Below, one piece after another: positions 22,929-35,738 of a stretch of DNA of 64,000 nucleotides. This stretch comes from Diphasiastrum complanatum (lineage: Eukaryota > Streptophyta > Lycopodiopsida > Lycopodiales > Lycopodiaceae), in contig CM055096.1 of the NCBI GenBank assembly GCA_029204225.1, positions 34,177,143-34,241,142 of the forward strand, written 5' to 3'. The notes under the pieces were generated by a model that was not told where the DNA came from, searched no databases, and saw only the letters and a list, made by a program, of their open reading frames with translations. Positions within the stretch are counted from its first letter, which is position 1. Every line of letters begins with the position of its first letter. Position numbers and translations under genes: made by a program.

Positions 22929-25900
22929 TTATGTAAGAGGCATGCCGCCAGGTAGTGCTTTGTGTGCCGATCTGGGAAAACGGCTATTGCGTTGGTTCTT
23001 CTGCAGATAATCTGCTAGTACTTCAGGGGCTCCCTCCTTAAGTTTGTCTTCGTACTCCCAAGAAGCCTCAATAAGTGGAGCCCGTAGCCACTTCACTAGA
23101 TATTCACGTTGAACGCCAGTTCGCTTTCTATGTGTCAATATTTGTTCTGGTACAAGCTGCCTCTTCGTATCATCAAGTGTCGTTGGTGGGTGACGGAGTT
23201 CGTGTTGCCGATCAAATCGCTCATCTGGTTTGTACCGTTTGAGTAATGAGATATGAAACACATTGTGTATATCCAAGCTGGATGGCAACGCTAATCGATA
23301 AGCCACTGGGTTGATCTTCTTGGTAACATAATATGGTCCCGCATAAGGTCGAGCAAACTTATGAGAAAAACCTTTTGGTAGCGCAATGTTCTTTGTGTTC
23401 AGCCATACTTGATCACCTTCCTCAAATTCCAGTTCTCGTCGATGTGGGTTTACGTCAGCTGCCATACTCCTTTGTGACTGCTCTAAAAACGCCTTCACCT
23501 CGGTCAACTTTGTGTGCCACTCATTGATGAATTCCTCCACAGTGGGTACTGGTGTTTCCTGCACGCCTGTAAGAAAAGAGCTTGGAACAATCGGTAGCCG
23601 ACCATTGCTTATCTCGAAGGGTGCCCTTCCAGTAGATCTGTTCACTTGGTTGTTATGTGCAAACTCGAGAATATCCAAGTAGTTGACCCAATCGGATTGG
23701 TCCCAAGCGACATAATTTCGTAAATATTGTTCAATCTGTCGATTGACTCGCTCCGTTTGCCCATCTGTCTGAGGATGATATGCAGTACTGAAATTCAATC
23801 CGGTTCCCACGAGGCGAAATAGACAAGTCCAAAACTTTCCGACGAACTTGGTGTCTCGGTCAGAAATAATCGTTCTAGGCAGGCCGTGGTATTTGAAAAC
23901 ACATTTGAAAAATAACCTTGCCACTTCTTCAGCTGTCACTGAACTTTTAGTTGGTACTAGATGAACTTGCTTTGAAAAGCGGTCAACCACCACATAAATT
24001 GAGTCGAATCCTTGGCACCGTGGTAGTTGAACAATAAAATCCATGCTCACCGAATCCCATGGGTATGCTGGTACCGGTAATGGTTGGAGTAGTCCAGCCG
24101 GAGCTAGCGGTTCCACCTTCACTTGTTGACATGTCGGGCATGTTTGTACATAAGATTCAACGTCTGCCCACATACTTGGCCAATAGAAGCCTCTTTTGAG
24201 AAGTTCATACATGCGATTCACCCCTGGATGCCCGGCGGCTAGTACGTCATGATGTTCTCGCAAGACTTTCTTCCTCAGGTTGATGCTGTCTGGGACATAT
24301 ACTCTGCGTTGTTTATAAACAACCATTTGATCTTTCCAAGTGAAATGTTTATGAGGCTTTCCCAGCTGGAATTCGATCATTAAGTCCTTCGCCAACGCAT
24401 CCACACCATAATTCTCTCTGATTTCTTGGAGTAGGTCAGTCACCTGAGTTGTCACTGTTGCCATCAAGTGTTCTTGTCTACTTAGTGCGTCCGCCACCAC
24501 ATTGTTCTTTCCCGCCGTGTGTAAAATGTCTATATTGAATTTTGAGAGAAAGTTTTGCCATCGCATTTGCTTTGGCGTGAGCATACCTTGGGATGAGAAG
24601 TACTTGAGTGATACATTATCAGTGAACGCCTTAAAGGGTTTTCCTGCCACATAATGTCTCCAATGCTCCACTGCTTGGACTACTGCGACCATTTCTTTTT
24701 CATGAGTTGGCCATCGTCGCTCTACGTCACTCAATTTCTTTGAAAAATATGCAACAGGTTTTCCGTCTTGCATCAGCACGGCCCCAATAGCAAAGTTCGA
24801 CGCATCTGTATGTATTTCAAAAGGTTTGCTAAAGTCCGGTAAGGCAAGGATGGGTTCTTGAGTGATCCGTCGTTTTAGTTCCTGGAACGCTGCTTCACAT
24901 TCCGGTGTCCATGTCATCTTCAGATGAGTCTTGGTCTGCTCCAACAGTGGTGCCACAATTTTGCTAAATGCCTCAATGAATCTCCTGTAAAAGTTACATA
25001 AGCCCACAAAGGATTTGATGCCATGAACAGTTTTAGGTGCTAGCCAATCCAAGATAGCCTTGATCTTCTTAGGATCCATTCGAATCCGTCCGTGGCCTAT
25101 AACATGTCCAAGGAAGTCAACTTCCTCCACCACAAACTCACATTTCTCTCTTTTCGCGAACAAGCAGTTCCTCCTCAGTCGTTGGAGAACTGTCCTTAAA
25201 TGTTGAATGTGATCTTTAAGGTTCCGGCTAAATACTAATATGTCATCAATGTACACAATGACAAATTCATCCAGGCAGTCTTGAAATATATTGTTCATCA
25301 ACGTGCAAAAAGTGGCTGGTGCGTTTGTTAGACCGAATGGCATCACTAGGAACTCGTGACTTCCGTACCGCGTTCGAAACGCCGTTTTGTGCTCATCACC
25401 TTTAGCTATTCGAATTTGATGATATCCAGATCTGAGATCTATTCGGCTAAAGTATTTGGCATGTTTGAGTTGGTCGAATAGGTCATCAATTCTAGGCATG
25501 GGGTACTTGTTCTTGATGGTACTCTTGTTAAGCATGCGATAATCCACACACATTCGAAGAGTTTTGTCTGCCTTTTCCACGAACAACACTGGGGCTCCAA
25601 AAGGTGAAGCGCTAGGTCTAATAAAACCTTTGTCTATCAATTCACCAAGTTGTCGTTTCAGTTCCGCCAACTCTTCTTGTGACATTCTGTAGGGTGCTCG
25701 TGAAGTTGGCTCTGTTCCTGGTACCAACTCAATTTTATGGTCCACTGGTCTTCGAGGAGGTAGCTTAGCTGGGAGTTCCTCCGGGAACACATCGCTAAAT
25801 TCTTCTAACAGATCTGCCACTTCTTTTGGCAAGTTTTCTTGTCGCACGCTTTTCCCTTCTGGGACTTCTCGACAGATGCAAAGAAAGCACTTTGACCTTT

Positions 25901-26411
25901 TCCCTTTCGCCATTCTTTTCATCACTAATGCTGCAACCAGATTTTGTTCAATATCGGTATCCTTAGCATTTCCTCCGGGCAGGGCTTTTGTCACGCAGAT
26001 TTGTCCCTTATAATCCAAGAGGACCAAGTTTGAGCTCCTACCCAAAACTGCGATACAGTGTTCATTTAACCAAGGGAGGCCCAAAATCACATCAAAGGCA
26101 TCCATCTCTAAAATCACAAAGCTAAGTTTAGCCTTCCATCTTCCAATCTGCACCGGGATGTTCAATGTCGCTTTGTCTGCATCTAGTGCTCCCTTCGCTG
26201 TTTCTACCTTGAGAGTAGATGTAACATTCCTGGTCGGCAAGCTGAATTGTTCCACTACGCTCCTTGAGATATAGTTATGTGAAGCTCCGGAGTCGATCAT
26301 GAAATCTGACTTCCTCCCCGCGATCTTTCCTGATAAGAATAACAATCTTGAACCAATCTTGGGGGTTGCCCCATGGAAGTTCCTTTCCATACTTGTGCGT
26401 CGTCCACTCAT
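22929..26411 (-). CDS. pol: Chromovirus Pol polyprotein, copy 2
   Basis: A 1160-residue ORF whose translation is identical to that of copy 1 (14170-17652): retropepsin D40-S-G-A, RT YIDD 387-390, RNase H, integrase D791/D851/E887, chromodomain 1088-1125. Both copies are therefore intact. Identity reflects the recent 8759-bp block duplication. As in copy 1, no gag precedes it: the 5' neighbour is a structured leader (26412-27111) and then the primer-binding site. Upstream short ORFs in the leader overlap the LTR and have no domain. Confidence 0.95.
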   Translation of the reverse strand: MSGRRTSMERNFHGATPKIGSRLLFLSGKIAGRKSDFMIDSGASHNYISRSVVEQFSLPTRNVTSTLKVETAKGALDADKATLNIPVQIGRWKAKLSFVILEMDAFDVILGLPWLNEHCIAVLGRSSNLVLLDYKGQICVTKALPGGNAKDTDIEQNLVAALVMKRMAKGKRSKCFLCICREVPEGKSVRQENLPKEVADLLEEFSDVFPEELPAKLPPRRPVDHKIELVPGTEPTSRAPYRMSQEELAELKRQLGELIDKGFIRPSASPFGAPVLFVEKADKTLRMCVDYRMLNKSTIKNKYPMPRIDDLFDQLKHAKYFSRIDLRSGYHQIRIAKGDEHKTAFRTRYGSHEFLVMPFGLTNAPATFCTLMNNIFQDCLDEFVIVYIDDILVFSRNLKDHIQHLRTVLQRLRRNCLFAKREKCEFVVEEVDFLGHVIGHGRIRMDPKKIKAILDWLAPKTVHGIKSFVGLCNFYRRFIEAFSKIVAPLLEQTKTHLKMTWTPECEAAFQELKRRITQEPILALPDFSKPFEIHTDASNFAIGAVLMQDGKPVAYFSKKLSDVERRWPTHEKEMVAVVQAVEHWRHYVAGKPFKAFTDNVSLKYFSSQGMLTPKQMRWQNFLSKFNIDILHTAGKNNVVADALSRQEHLMATVTTQVTDLLQEIRENYGVDALAKDLMIEFQLGKPHKHFTWKDQMVVYKQRRVYVPDSINLRKKVLREHHDVLAAGHPGVNRMYELLKRGFYWPSMWADVESYVQTCPTCQQVKVEPLAPAGLLQPLPVPAYPWDSVSMDFIVQLPRCQGFDSIYVVVDRFSKQVHLVPTKSSVTAEEVARLFFKCVFKYHGLPRTIISDRDTKFVGKFWTCLFRLVGTGLNFSTAYHPQTDGQTERVNRQIEQYLRNYVAWDQSDWVNYLDILEFAHNNQVNRSTGRAPFEISNGRLPIVPSSFLTGVQETPVPTVEEFINEWHTKLTEVKAFLEQSQRSMAADVNPHRRELEFEEGDQVWLNTKNIALPKGFSHKFARPYAGPYYVTKKINPVAYRLALPSSLDIHNVFHISLLKRYKPDERFDRQHELRHPPTTLDDTKRQLVPEQILTHRKRTGVQREYLVKWLRAPLIEASWEYEDKLKEGAPEVLADYLQKNQRNSRFPRSAHKALPGGMPLT

Positions 26412-27111
26412 AAATGTAAGCTCCTCTCACAACTCCCAACTAGATCAGATCACCTGGATCAAAAGAAGTAGTCAGGGATAATTCAGGTCCAGGCAAGCAC
26501 ACCACAAACGAACATACCAACCAAAGCTAAACAGAGGATCCCTCTCAAGTCACATTCCCCTTGAGACCGGACGTAGGATCTTTGCCTAGCCGCGCCCACA
26601 CAAATCTATCACAGAATTAGCCCACGGGGAAACATCCATCCAACCATCCGTGCTTTCACCATTAAGCAGCACATTGCCTCAGTCACGCCCCACCACTTTT
26701 TGGTCGATAGCCCTTATAGCTAAACGATCGGCAGCTATCCCGCACCGGCAGCTAACCACCCGTGCTTTACACCCGAATTCGAGCAGCATCTCTGTATCAA
26801 TGGTTAACCCGTACAGTTCGAATATGTCGCCCCGCACCCCACAAGGTACAGACCGTGCTTTCACCTACCTAGGCAGCACTTTGCCTCATCCGTCCTACGT
26901 GCAGACAGCGCCAGGCCCGAACCGCGAGAACTGACCGTGCTTACACCTCGAGGGCAGCACTTTGACTCATCAAGTCCCCCGTTCTGCCGACCACCCCGAC
27001 CGTGGACGCACCCGTGCTTACACTGTGGGCAGCACCTTGCGCAACGGTTGTCCTGACAAATCCCAAAAACGTGGCCATCCCTGTGAGACTTGCGTAGCTG
27101 ACCGGCTAGTC

Positions 27112-27124
27112 GGCTCTGATACCA
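27112..27124 (-). other. Primer-binding site, initiator-Met tRNA (copy 2)
   Basis: TGGTATCAGAGCC on the minus strand, two bases inside the 5' LTR of copy 2. Confidence 0.93.
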
Positions 27125-27126
27125 CA

Positions 27127-28044
27127 TGTTGCGCCGGCGCCTCAAAGGGCGCTGGGACTTGAGCGGTTTCCCCAACACGCGCTTAAGTCTAACATTCATC
27201 CATCATGCACTTACGTAAAAGCCAACTCAGAATCGTAACAAGCTTAACCATTCAGACTTAAGAAAACTGGAATCCCAACCAACCCGAAAGCCAACTCAGA
27301 ATCCGTCCCCAAAAGGTAACCAAAGGCAAAGACAAGCCACACATGAAACCCAAGGCATAGTGGTCGCCAAACTGACCAATTGGCATAGCGGCAAGCCCCA
27401 TGTCGATGACAGGGACCCTTAGGCGCCAGCGACGCAAAAAGGTTGTAGTAAGGGTCCTTCCACTTGGACCAGTCCCGGAGGCGAAACCGAAATGGTAATC
27501 ATCCCCAAGGATCAACTTTATTAGATTTGGAAGAGGTTACATTCATACATAGACTGACCGGTCTCGGGGCCACCAACACGTGCTGGGCATTGTGCCTGGC
27601 TCGTGCTGGTAGAGGGAGCTGAGACCTGGCGACTGGATTCCTGGCGCTGGTTGAGCTGCCCAAGTTTCTGTCTGCCGGACTCCCCCTATAGTTCTGCTGT
27701 GATTCGGCGCACCCCCTCTGGTTTGAAACATAGTGCTTTCTGGTAAAGCACGCTTTTTGGGACTTAGTTTTTATTTTGCTGATTAAGCCTGGCAAGCCTG
27801 GCAGAATCAGTCTGGCTCCCGAACATGGGTCCCGGGAGCCGTTCCGGTGGCAGAATCAACTTGCTTCCTGACTAGGCCATGACTCGAGCTCCAGAGCTAG
27901 CTCATGACTTGTGACTACTTGACCGGCTCACCACAGGTCGGAGGCTCAGTCCTTGACGTTCTAACTTGCTCTGGGACTTTAGGGAGTGTCACCCCTTAGA
28001 GTCTTACAGGGCACGTTGGGTGCACCTGAATCAGCTTTACAACA
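27127..28044 (-). repeat. 5' LTR of chromovirus copy 2
   Basis: 918 bp, same as 18368-19285; followed by GTAAC at 28045-28049 and the resumed array LTR. Confidence 0.93.
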
Positions 28045-29562
28045 GTAACGAAGCTTCGAGTTGGTTAAGTTTGATGTATGTCGGGCGGCTTGCTTGGAGG
28101 GAAGTCACCCACATCGGGACCCCCGATCTGGCATGGCGCCAGGTTGGATCTCAATGTTGGTTTTCGGAACTTCATGTTGGTTAAGTCTGATCGTTGTTGG
28201 CGAGTTGGCTGCTTGTATGTCAAGTGGGTTTGGATGGCAAGAGTTGAAGGCTGGGAAGCTAAGTCGTGGTTCCCGGCTCCCTTTGGGATGCCTGCGCTAC
28301 ATGTGGTATCCTAGCAGATGGGAAGCAAAGTGTTGGAAAGGCTTTTTGTCCGAAGAACTCTACTCTAAGTCCGATCAGCTGATTTATTAAGTGGAGGGGA
28401 ACTATCACACACACCTCTCTCTTGGGGCAAATTTTGAATGAAAGTTGATCAAAATGGGGGCAAATTCAAGGTGACCTAGCCATACTCACACGAGGAGACT
28501 GGCGAACTTTGGACCTAATAAGTTGACAAGTTTTTGTTGTGGAAAGGGAAGTTTGTTATAGGCTTTCTCTAGACCAGCAATGATGAGGAAACATATGAGT
28601 ACGCTGGCTTGTGTTATGTGTAAGGCAGCTGATCAATGAAGGAACTGTGAAAGTTGAGTCTTGCATGAGAGACTTGGTATTTCGAACGGACGCTAAGGGA
28701 TAGTTCGCGTTGAGATCGGACTAGTGCAAACTCTGGGTGCATGTGTCTGAATCAAAGAGAGCTACTTGAAGCCAAGCTCGATGTACACTTCTTGTTTTGA
28801 ATGTGAGGCAACTGACCAGTGATGGAATTGTGAAAGTCAAGTTTTGCGCGACGGACATGGTGCTTCAAACAAACGCGAAGAGATAGTTCGGATGCGGATC
28901 AAACTGGTGCGACCCTTTGGCTTTCCACGAGGTCAATGGTTACATTTGGGTTGATTCAAAGAGCTACTTCAAGCTAAGTGAGAGGTGCATTGCGGAGTAC
29001 TCAATCTTTGCCTACCTTAAAGAGCCAAGATGGAAAAGTATCAAGATCAGGCTGGGACAAGGAGAGAAATCAAGGTGCAGAAGCAACAAGGCACAAAGTG
29101 GACCATAAAGTGGGCAATCAAACGATAAATCCTTCGGCTCAGGGAGCCTTGATACCTATGCGGAACCGAACAAATCTGGAGCTCAGGGAGCTCAACACAA
29201 AGTGCATCAAGGACAAATCAGGAGCTCAAAGGAGTTCCAAAGTCGAAAGTCAGAAGCGACAGGGGCGAACATTTCAAAGAAAGGCCTCTGTCACCAGTTA
29301 ATAAGGCTCTCGGGTTTTACGAAAGCGATATCAAATCTACGCTTTTCCCAGACAAAGATATTTGTTTCAAGTTATGTAATTTTTCAGTACAAAGAGCTGA
29401 GCCTCCGACTTGTGGTGTGCCAGCTTCAATGTTAATAAAAAGTGGCCAGTAAATTGAGTACTGTGCCAAGTAGCATAAATGTATAGTCATTTTAATTGGG
29501 AGACACCTTTACTTTAATCTGACATCTGATGAGGACATCAGATTTTATAAAGGTGGGGTGGA

Positions 29563-32041
29563 TGTTGTAAAGCTACCTAACAAGCTTTACTTCCGGCGCC
29601 ATTGGCGCCAGTTATGTCCCCAGCGCCAGCAGTGCCCCTGCTGCTCCCGGCGCCACTGTGACCAGAATCCAGCCGGCGCCAAGTTCCTATGGCTGAAAAT
29701 CTTTGATCGGTTCTAGCGGAGTCCAGAGAGCTCAGATCGATGTGCAATCACCTCACACGATCTAGGCATGATTAAAGGAAGCCTGGGGATCAATAAAATC
29801 TAGAGAGAGAAAATGACTTTCTAGAAAGAGAAAATCCTAGAGAGAGAAAAAACGTGCTTTACCAGCTTAGGTAGAGTGCTTGTTATGAGGGGAGGTGCCG
29901 AATCACACCAATACTATAGGGGAGTGCGGGTTGCGACTCAGGGCGAGCTCCAACCAAGTCTCAGCCTCCCTTGCTGGAATGTTGTCATGGCTCTCGCCTT
30001 GGCATGCTAGCGCCCCGGAGACTAGGGTCGGTCACACACTTGATATGTAACCTTCTCAGATTTATCAATAAAGTGGGATTTTCCTCAAACTGACTCTGAT
30101 TACCTTCTGGGTTTCAGTGTTCGGTAAAAGCGCCAGTTGTAAGGCCGCTTTCCAAATTTTTAATTTGGCACATAGCTGAGGGTCGTATCCCGGGACGCCA
30201 GCGGTATGCCGTCGGGACCATTCGGTCCGTGGCGCCAGCGGTATGCTGTCGGGACCATTTGGTCCAGGAACTGGTTGTTTCCATATCTGTCGCGGCTTGT
30301 GGTTCTGAGTGTTCCTTGCATGAACGTGAATGGGTTAAGCTCTTGGGGAACGGGCTCTAACCTGTCGGCTGAGTTGGATGGCTTGCTTGGGTGGATGTTA
30401 CCTGTTTATGGCTGTCCAGTCTGGCGTGGCGCCAGGTTGGCTTCCAGCGCTCGTGACGAAGCTTTCAGTTGGTTAAGTCTGATGTAAGTCAGACCGCTTG
30501 CTTGGAATGGATGTTACTCGTTTGTAACGAAGCTTCGAGTTGGTTAAGTTTGATGTATGTCGGGCGGCTTGCTTGGAGGGAAGTCACCCACATCGGGACC
30601 CCCGATCTGGCATGGCGCCAGGTTGGATCTCAATGTTGGTTTTCGGAACTTCATGTTGGTTAAGTCTGATCGTTGTTGGCGAGTTGGCTGCTTGTATGTC
30701 AAGTGGGTTTGGATGGCAAGAGTTGAAGGCTGGGAAGCTAAGTCGTGGTTCCCGGCTCCCTTTGGGATGCCTGCGCTACATGTGGTATCCTAGCAGATGG
30801 GAAGCAAAGTGTTGGAAAGGCTTTTTGTCCGAAGAACTCTACTCTAAGTCCGATCAGCTGATTTATTAAGTGGAGGGGAACTATCACACACACCTCTCTC
30901 TTGGGGCAAATTTTGAATGAAAGTTGATCAAAATGGGGGCAAATTCAAGGTGACCTAGCCATACTCACACGAGGAGACTGGCGAACTTTGGACCTAATAA
31001 GTTGACAAGTTTTTGTTGTGGAAAGGGAAGTTTGTTATAGGCTTTCTCTAGACCAGCAATGATGAGGAAACATATGAGTACGCTGGCTTGTGTTATGTGT
31101 AAGGCAGCTGATCAATGAAGGAACTGTGAAAGTTGAGTCTTGCATGAGAGACTTGGTATTTCGAACGGACGCTAAGGGATAGTTCGCGTTGAGATCGGAC
31201 TAGTGCAAACTCTGGGTGCATGTGTCTGAATCAAAGAGAGCTACTTGAAGCCAAGCTCGATGTACACTTCTTGTTTTGAATGTGAGGCAACTGACCAGTG
31301 ATGGAATTGTGAAAGTCAAGTTTTGCGCGACGGACATGGTGCTTCAAACAAACGCGAAGAGATAGTTCGGATGCGGATCAAACTGGTGCGACCCTTTGGC
31401 TTTCCACGAGGTCAATGGTTACATTTGGGTTGATTCAAAGAGCTACTTCAAGCTAAGTGAGAGGTGCATTGCGGAGTACTCAATCTTTGCCTACCTTAAA
31501 GAGCCAAGATGGAAAAGTATCAAGATCAGGCTGGGACAAGGAGAGAAATCAAGGTGCAGAAGCAACAAGGCACAAAGTGGACCATAAAGTGGGCAATCAA
31601 ACGATAAATCCTTCGGCTCAGGGAGCCTTGATACCTATGCGGAACCGAACAAATCTGGAGCTCAGGGAGCTCAACACAAAGTGCATCAAGGACAAATCAG
31701 GAGCTCAAAGGAGTTCCAAAGTCGAAAGTCAGAAGCGACAGGGGCGAACATTTCAAAGAAAGGCCTCTGTCACCAGTTAATAAGGCTCTCGGGTTTTACG
31801 AAAGCGATATCAAATCTACGCTTTTCCCAGACAAAGATATTTGTTTCAAGTTATGTAATTTTTCAGTACAAAGAGCTGAGCCTCCGACTTGTGGTGTGCC
31901 AGCTTCAATGTTAATAAAAAGTGGCCAGTAAATTGAGTACTGTGCCAAGTAGCATAAATGTATAGTCATTTTAATTGGGAGACACCTTTACTTTAATCTG
32001 ACATCTGATGAGGACATCAGATTTTATAAAGGTGGGGTGGA
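29563..32041 (+). repeat. Array unit 7 (LTR 29563-30780, internal 30781-32041)
   Basis: A complete 2479-bp unit without insertion. It carries CAGATCG in the LTR, unlike units 8 and 9. Confidence 0.92.
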
Positions 32042-34520
32042 TGTTGTAAAGCTACCTAACAAGCTTTACTTCCGGCGCCATTGGCGCCAGTTATGTCCCC
32101 AGCGCCAGCAGTGCCCCTGCTGCTCCCGGCGCCACTGTGACCAGAATCCAGCCGGCGCCAAGTTCCTATGGCTGAAAATCTTTGATCGGTTCTAGCGGAG
32201 TCCAGAGAGCTCAGGTCGATGTGCAATCACCTCACACGATCTAGGCATGATTAAAGGAAGCCTGGGGATCAATAAAATCTAGAGAGAGAAAATGACTTTC
32301 TAGAAAGAGAAAATCCTAGAGAGAGAAAAAACGTGCTTTACCAGCTTAGGTAGAGTGCTTGTTATGAGGGGAGGTGCCGAATCACACCAATACTATAGGG
32401 GAGTGCGGGTTGCGACTCAGGGCGAGCTCCAACCAAGTCTCAGCCTCCCTTGCTGGAATGTTGTCATGGCTCTCGCCTTGGCATGCTAGCGCCCCGGAGA
32501 CTAGGGTCGGTCACACACTTGATATGTAACCTTCTCAGATTTATCAATAAAGTGGGATTTTCCTCAAACTGACTCTGATTACCTTCTGGGTTTCAGTGTT
32601 CGGTAAAAGCGCCAGTTGTAAGGCCGCTTTCCAAATTTTTAATTTGGCACATAGCTGAGGGTCGTATCCCGGGACGCCAGCGGTATGCCGTCGGGACCAT
32701 TCGGTCCGTGGCGCCAGCGGTATGCTGTCGGGACCATTTGGTCCAGGAACTGGTTGTTTCCATATCTGTCGCGGCTTGTGGTTCTGAGTGTTCCTTGCAT
32801 GAACGTGAATGGGTTAAGCTCTTGGGGAACGGGCTCTAACCTGTCGGCTGAGTTGGATGGCTTGCTTGGGTGGATGTTACCTGTTTATGGCTGTCCAGTC
32901 TGGCGTGGCGCCAGGTTGGCTTCCAGCGCTCGTGACGAAGCTTTCAGTTGGTTAAGTCTGATGTAAGTCAGACCGCTTGCTTGGAATGGATGTTACTCGT
33001 TTGTAACGAAGCTTCGAGTTGGTTAAGTTTGATGTATGTCGGGCGGCTTGCTTGGAGGGAAGTCACCCACATCGGGACCCCCGATCTGGCATGGCGCCAG
33101 GTTGGATCTCAATGTTGGTTTTCGGAACTTCATGTTGGTTAAGTCTGATCGTTGTTGGCGAGTTGGCTGCTTGTATGTCAAGTGGGTTTGGATGGCAAGA
33201 GTTGAAGGCTGGGAAGCTAAGTCGTGGTTCCCGGCTCCCTTTGGGATGCCTGCGCTACATGTGGTATCCTAGCAGATGGGAAGCAAAGTGTTGGAAAGGC
33301 TTTTTGTCCGAAGAACTCTACTCTAAGTCCGATCAGCTGATTTATTAAGTGGAGGGGAACTATCACACACACCTCTCTCTTGGGGCAAATTTTGAATGAA
33401 AGTTGATCAAAATGGGGGCAAATTCAAGGTGACCTAGCCATACTCACACGAGGAGACTGGCGAACTTTGGACCTAATAAGTTGACAAGTTTTTGTTGTGG
33501 AAAGGGAAGTTTGTTATAGGCTTTCTCTAGACCAGCAATGATGAGGAAACATATGAGTACGCTGGCTTGTGTTATGTGTAAGGCAGCTGATCAATGAAGG
33601 AACTGTGAAAGTTGAGTCTTGCATGAGAGACTTGGTATTTCGAACGGACGCTAAGGGATAGTTCGCGTTGAGATCGGACTAGTGCAAACTCTGGGTGCAT
33701 GTGTCTGAATCAAAGAGAGCTACTTGAAGCCAAGCTCGATGTACACTTCTTGTTTTGAATGTGAGGCAACTGACCAGTGATGGAATTGTGAAAGTCAAGT
33801 TTTGCGCGACGGACATGGTGCTTCAAACAAACGCGAAGAGATAGTTCGGATGCGGATCAAACTGGTGCGACCCTTTGGCTTTCCACGAGGTCAATGGTTA
33901 CATTTGGGTTGATTCAAAGAGCTACTTCAAGCTAAGTGAGAGGTGCATTGCGGAGTACTCAATCTTTGCCTACCTTAAAGAGCCAAGATGGAAAAGTATC
34001 AAGATCAGGCTGGGACAAGGAGAGAAATCAAGGTGCAGAAGCAACAAGGCACAAAGTGGACCATAAAGTGGGCAATCAAACGATAAATCCTTCGGCTCAG
34101 GGAGCCTTGATACCTATGCGGAACCGAACAAATCTGGAGCTCAGGGAGCTCAACACAAAGTGCATCAAGGACAAATCAGGAGCTCAAAGGAGTTCCAAAG
34201 TCGAAAGTCAGAAGCGACAGGGGCGAACATTTCAAAGAAAGGCCTCTGTCACCAGTTAATAAGGCTCTCGGGTTTTACGAAAGCGATATCAAATCTACGC
34301 TTTTCCCAGACAAAGATATTTGTTTCAAGTTATGTAATTTTTCAGTACAAAGAGCTGAGCCTCCGACTTGTGGTGTGCCAGCTTCAATGTTAATAAAAAG
34401 TGGCCAGTAAATTGAGTACTGTGCCAAGTAGCATAAATGTATAGTCATTTTAATTGGGAGACACCTTTACTTTAATCTGACATCTGATGAGGACATCAGA
34501 TTTTATAAAGGTGGGGTGGA
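32042..34520 (+). repeat. Array unit 8 (LTR 32042-33259, internal 33260-34520)
   Basis: A complete 2479-bp unit. It has CAGGTCG (G at 32215) where other units have CAGATCG; the variant is shared only with the LTR at 34521 (G at 34694), marking a unit-scale duplication. Confidence 0.92.
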
Positions 34521-35738
34521 TGTTGTAAAGCTACCTAACAAGCTTTACTTCCGGCGCCATTGGCGCCAGTTATGTCCCCAGCGCCAGCAGTGCCCCTGCT
34601 GCTCCCGGCGCCACTGTGACCAGAATCCAGCCGGCGCCAAGTTCCTATGGCTGAAAATCTTTGATCGGTTCTAGCGGAGTCCAGAGAGCTCAGGTCGATG
34701 TGCAATCACCTCACACGATCTAGGCATGATTAAAGGAAGCCTGGGGATCAATAAAATCTAGAGAGAGAAAATGACTTTCTAGAAAGAGAAAATCCTAGAG
34801 AGAGAAAAAACGTGCTTTACCAGCTTAGGTAGAGTGCTTGTTATGAGGGGAGGTGCCGAATCACACCAATACTATAGGGGAGTGCGGGTTGCGACTCAGG
34901 GCGAGCTCCAACCAAGTCTCAGCCTCCCTTGCTGGAATGTTGTCATGGCTCTCGCCTTGGCATGCTAGCGCCCCGGAGACTAGGGTCGGTCACACACTTG
35001 ATATGTAACCTTCTCAGATTTATCAATAAAGTGGGATTTTCCTCAAACTGACTCTGATTACCTTCTGGGTTTCAGTGTTCGGTAAAAGCGCCAGTTGTAA
35101 GGCCGCTTTCCAAATTTTTAATTTGGCACATAGCTGAGGGTCGTATCCCGGGACGCCAGCGGTATGCCGTCGGGACCATTCGGTCCGTGGCGCCAGCGGT
35201 ATGCTGTCGGGACCATTTGGTCCAGGAACTGGTTGTTTCCATATCTGTCGCGGCTTGTGGTTCTGAGTGTTCCTTGCATGAACGTGAATGGGTTAAGCTC
35301 TTGGGGAACGGGCTCTAACCTGTCGGCTGAGTTGGATGGCTTGCTTGGGTGGATGTTACCTGTTTATGGCTGTCCAGTCTGGCGTGGCGCCAGGTTGGCT
35401 TCCAGCGCTCGTGACGAAGCTTTCAGTTGGTTAAGTCTGATGTAAGTCAGACCGCTTGCTTGGAATGGATGTTACTCGTTTGTAACGAAGCTTCGAGTTG
35501 GTTAAGTTTGATGTATGTCGGGCGGCTTGCTTGGAGGGAAGTCACCCACATCGGGACCCCCGATCTGGCATGGCGCCAGGTTGGATCTCAATGTTGGTTT
35601 TCGGAACTTCATGTTGGTTAAGTCTGATCGTTGTTGGCGAGTTGGCTGCTTGTATGTCAAGTGGGTTTGGATGGCAAGAGTTGAAGGCTGGGAAGCTAAG
35701 TCGTGGTTCCCGGCTCCCTTTGGGATGCCTGCGCTACA
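34521..35738 (+). repeat. Last full LTR of the array (unit 9, no internal segment)
   Basis: A 1218-bp LTR ending GCGCTACA at 35738. Instead of a primer-binding site it runs directly into the middle of another LTR, so the regular array stops here. Confidence 0.92.

Larger units (their letters stand above)
21770..28044 (-). mobile_element. Ty3/gypsy chromovirus, copy 2 (6275 bp)
   Basis: An exact-length counterpart of copy 1 displaced by 8759 bp: 3' LTR 21770-22687, polypurine tract 22688-22700, pol 22929-26411, leader hairpins at 26650-26672, 26762-26789, 26855-26879, 26937-26960 and 27014-27035, primer-binding site 27112-27124, 5' LTR 27127-28044. Same site and same target duplication as copy 1 mean it arose by duplication of the host repeat, not by a second transposition. 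Confidence 0.95.
20804..29562 (+). repeat. Array unit 6, LTR split by chromovirus copy 2
   Basis: LTR parts 20804-21769 and 28050-28301 flank chromovirus copy 2 at exactly the same base and with the same GTAAC duplication (21765-21769 and 28045-28049). The internal segment is 28302-29562. Total length 8759 bp equals unit 5, so this is a block duplication of unit plus insertion. Confidence 0.95.
1..35738 (+). repeat. Tandem array of 2.48-kb LTR-retrotransposon-derived units
   Basis: Head-to-tail copies of one unit (LTR followed by a short internal segment) fill this stretch. LTR starts (TGTTGTAAAGCTACC) lie at 2125, 4606, 7086, 9566, 12045, 20804, 29563, 32042 and 34521, so successive starts differ by 2479-2481 bp. 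The two exceptions are 8759-bp steps, each explained by a 6275-bp chromovirus plus its 5-bp target-site duplication (2479+6275+5). The left end lies outside the window. Units are nearly identical, so they are recent or homogenised. The structure (LTR-internal-LTR-internal) is seen directly; origin by unequal recombination or rolling-circle amplification is inferred. Confidence 0.95.

Noticed and set aside
21770-28044. Second independent chromovirus insertion
   Set aside because: Same target base, same GTAAC duplication and the exact 8759-bp offset show block duplication instead.
1-35738. CRISPR-like or bacterial repeat system
   Set aside because: Repeats are kilobases long, contain LTR landmarks and sit with plant retroelements.
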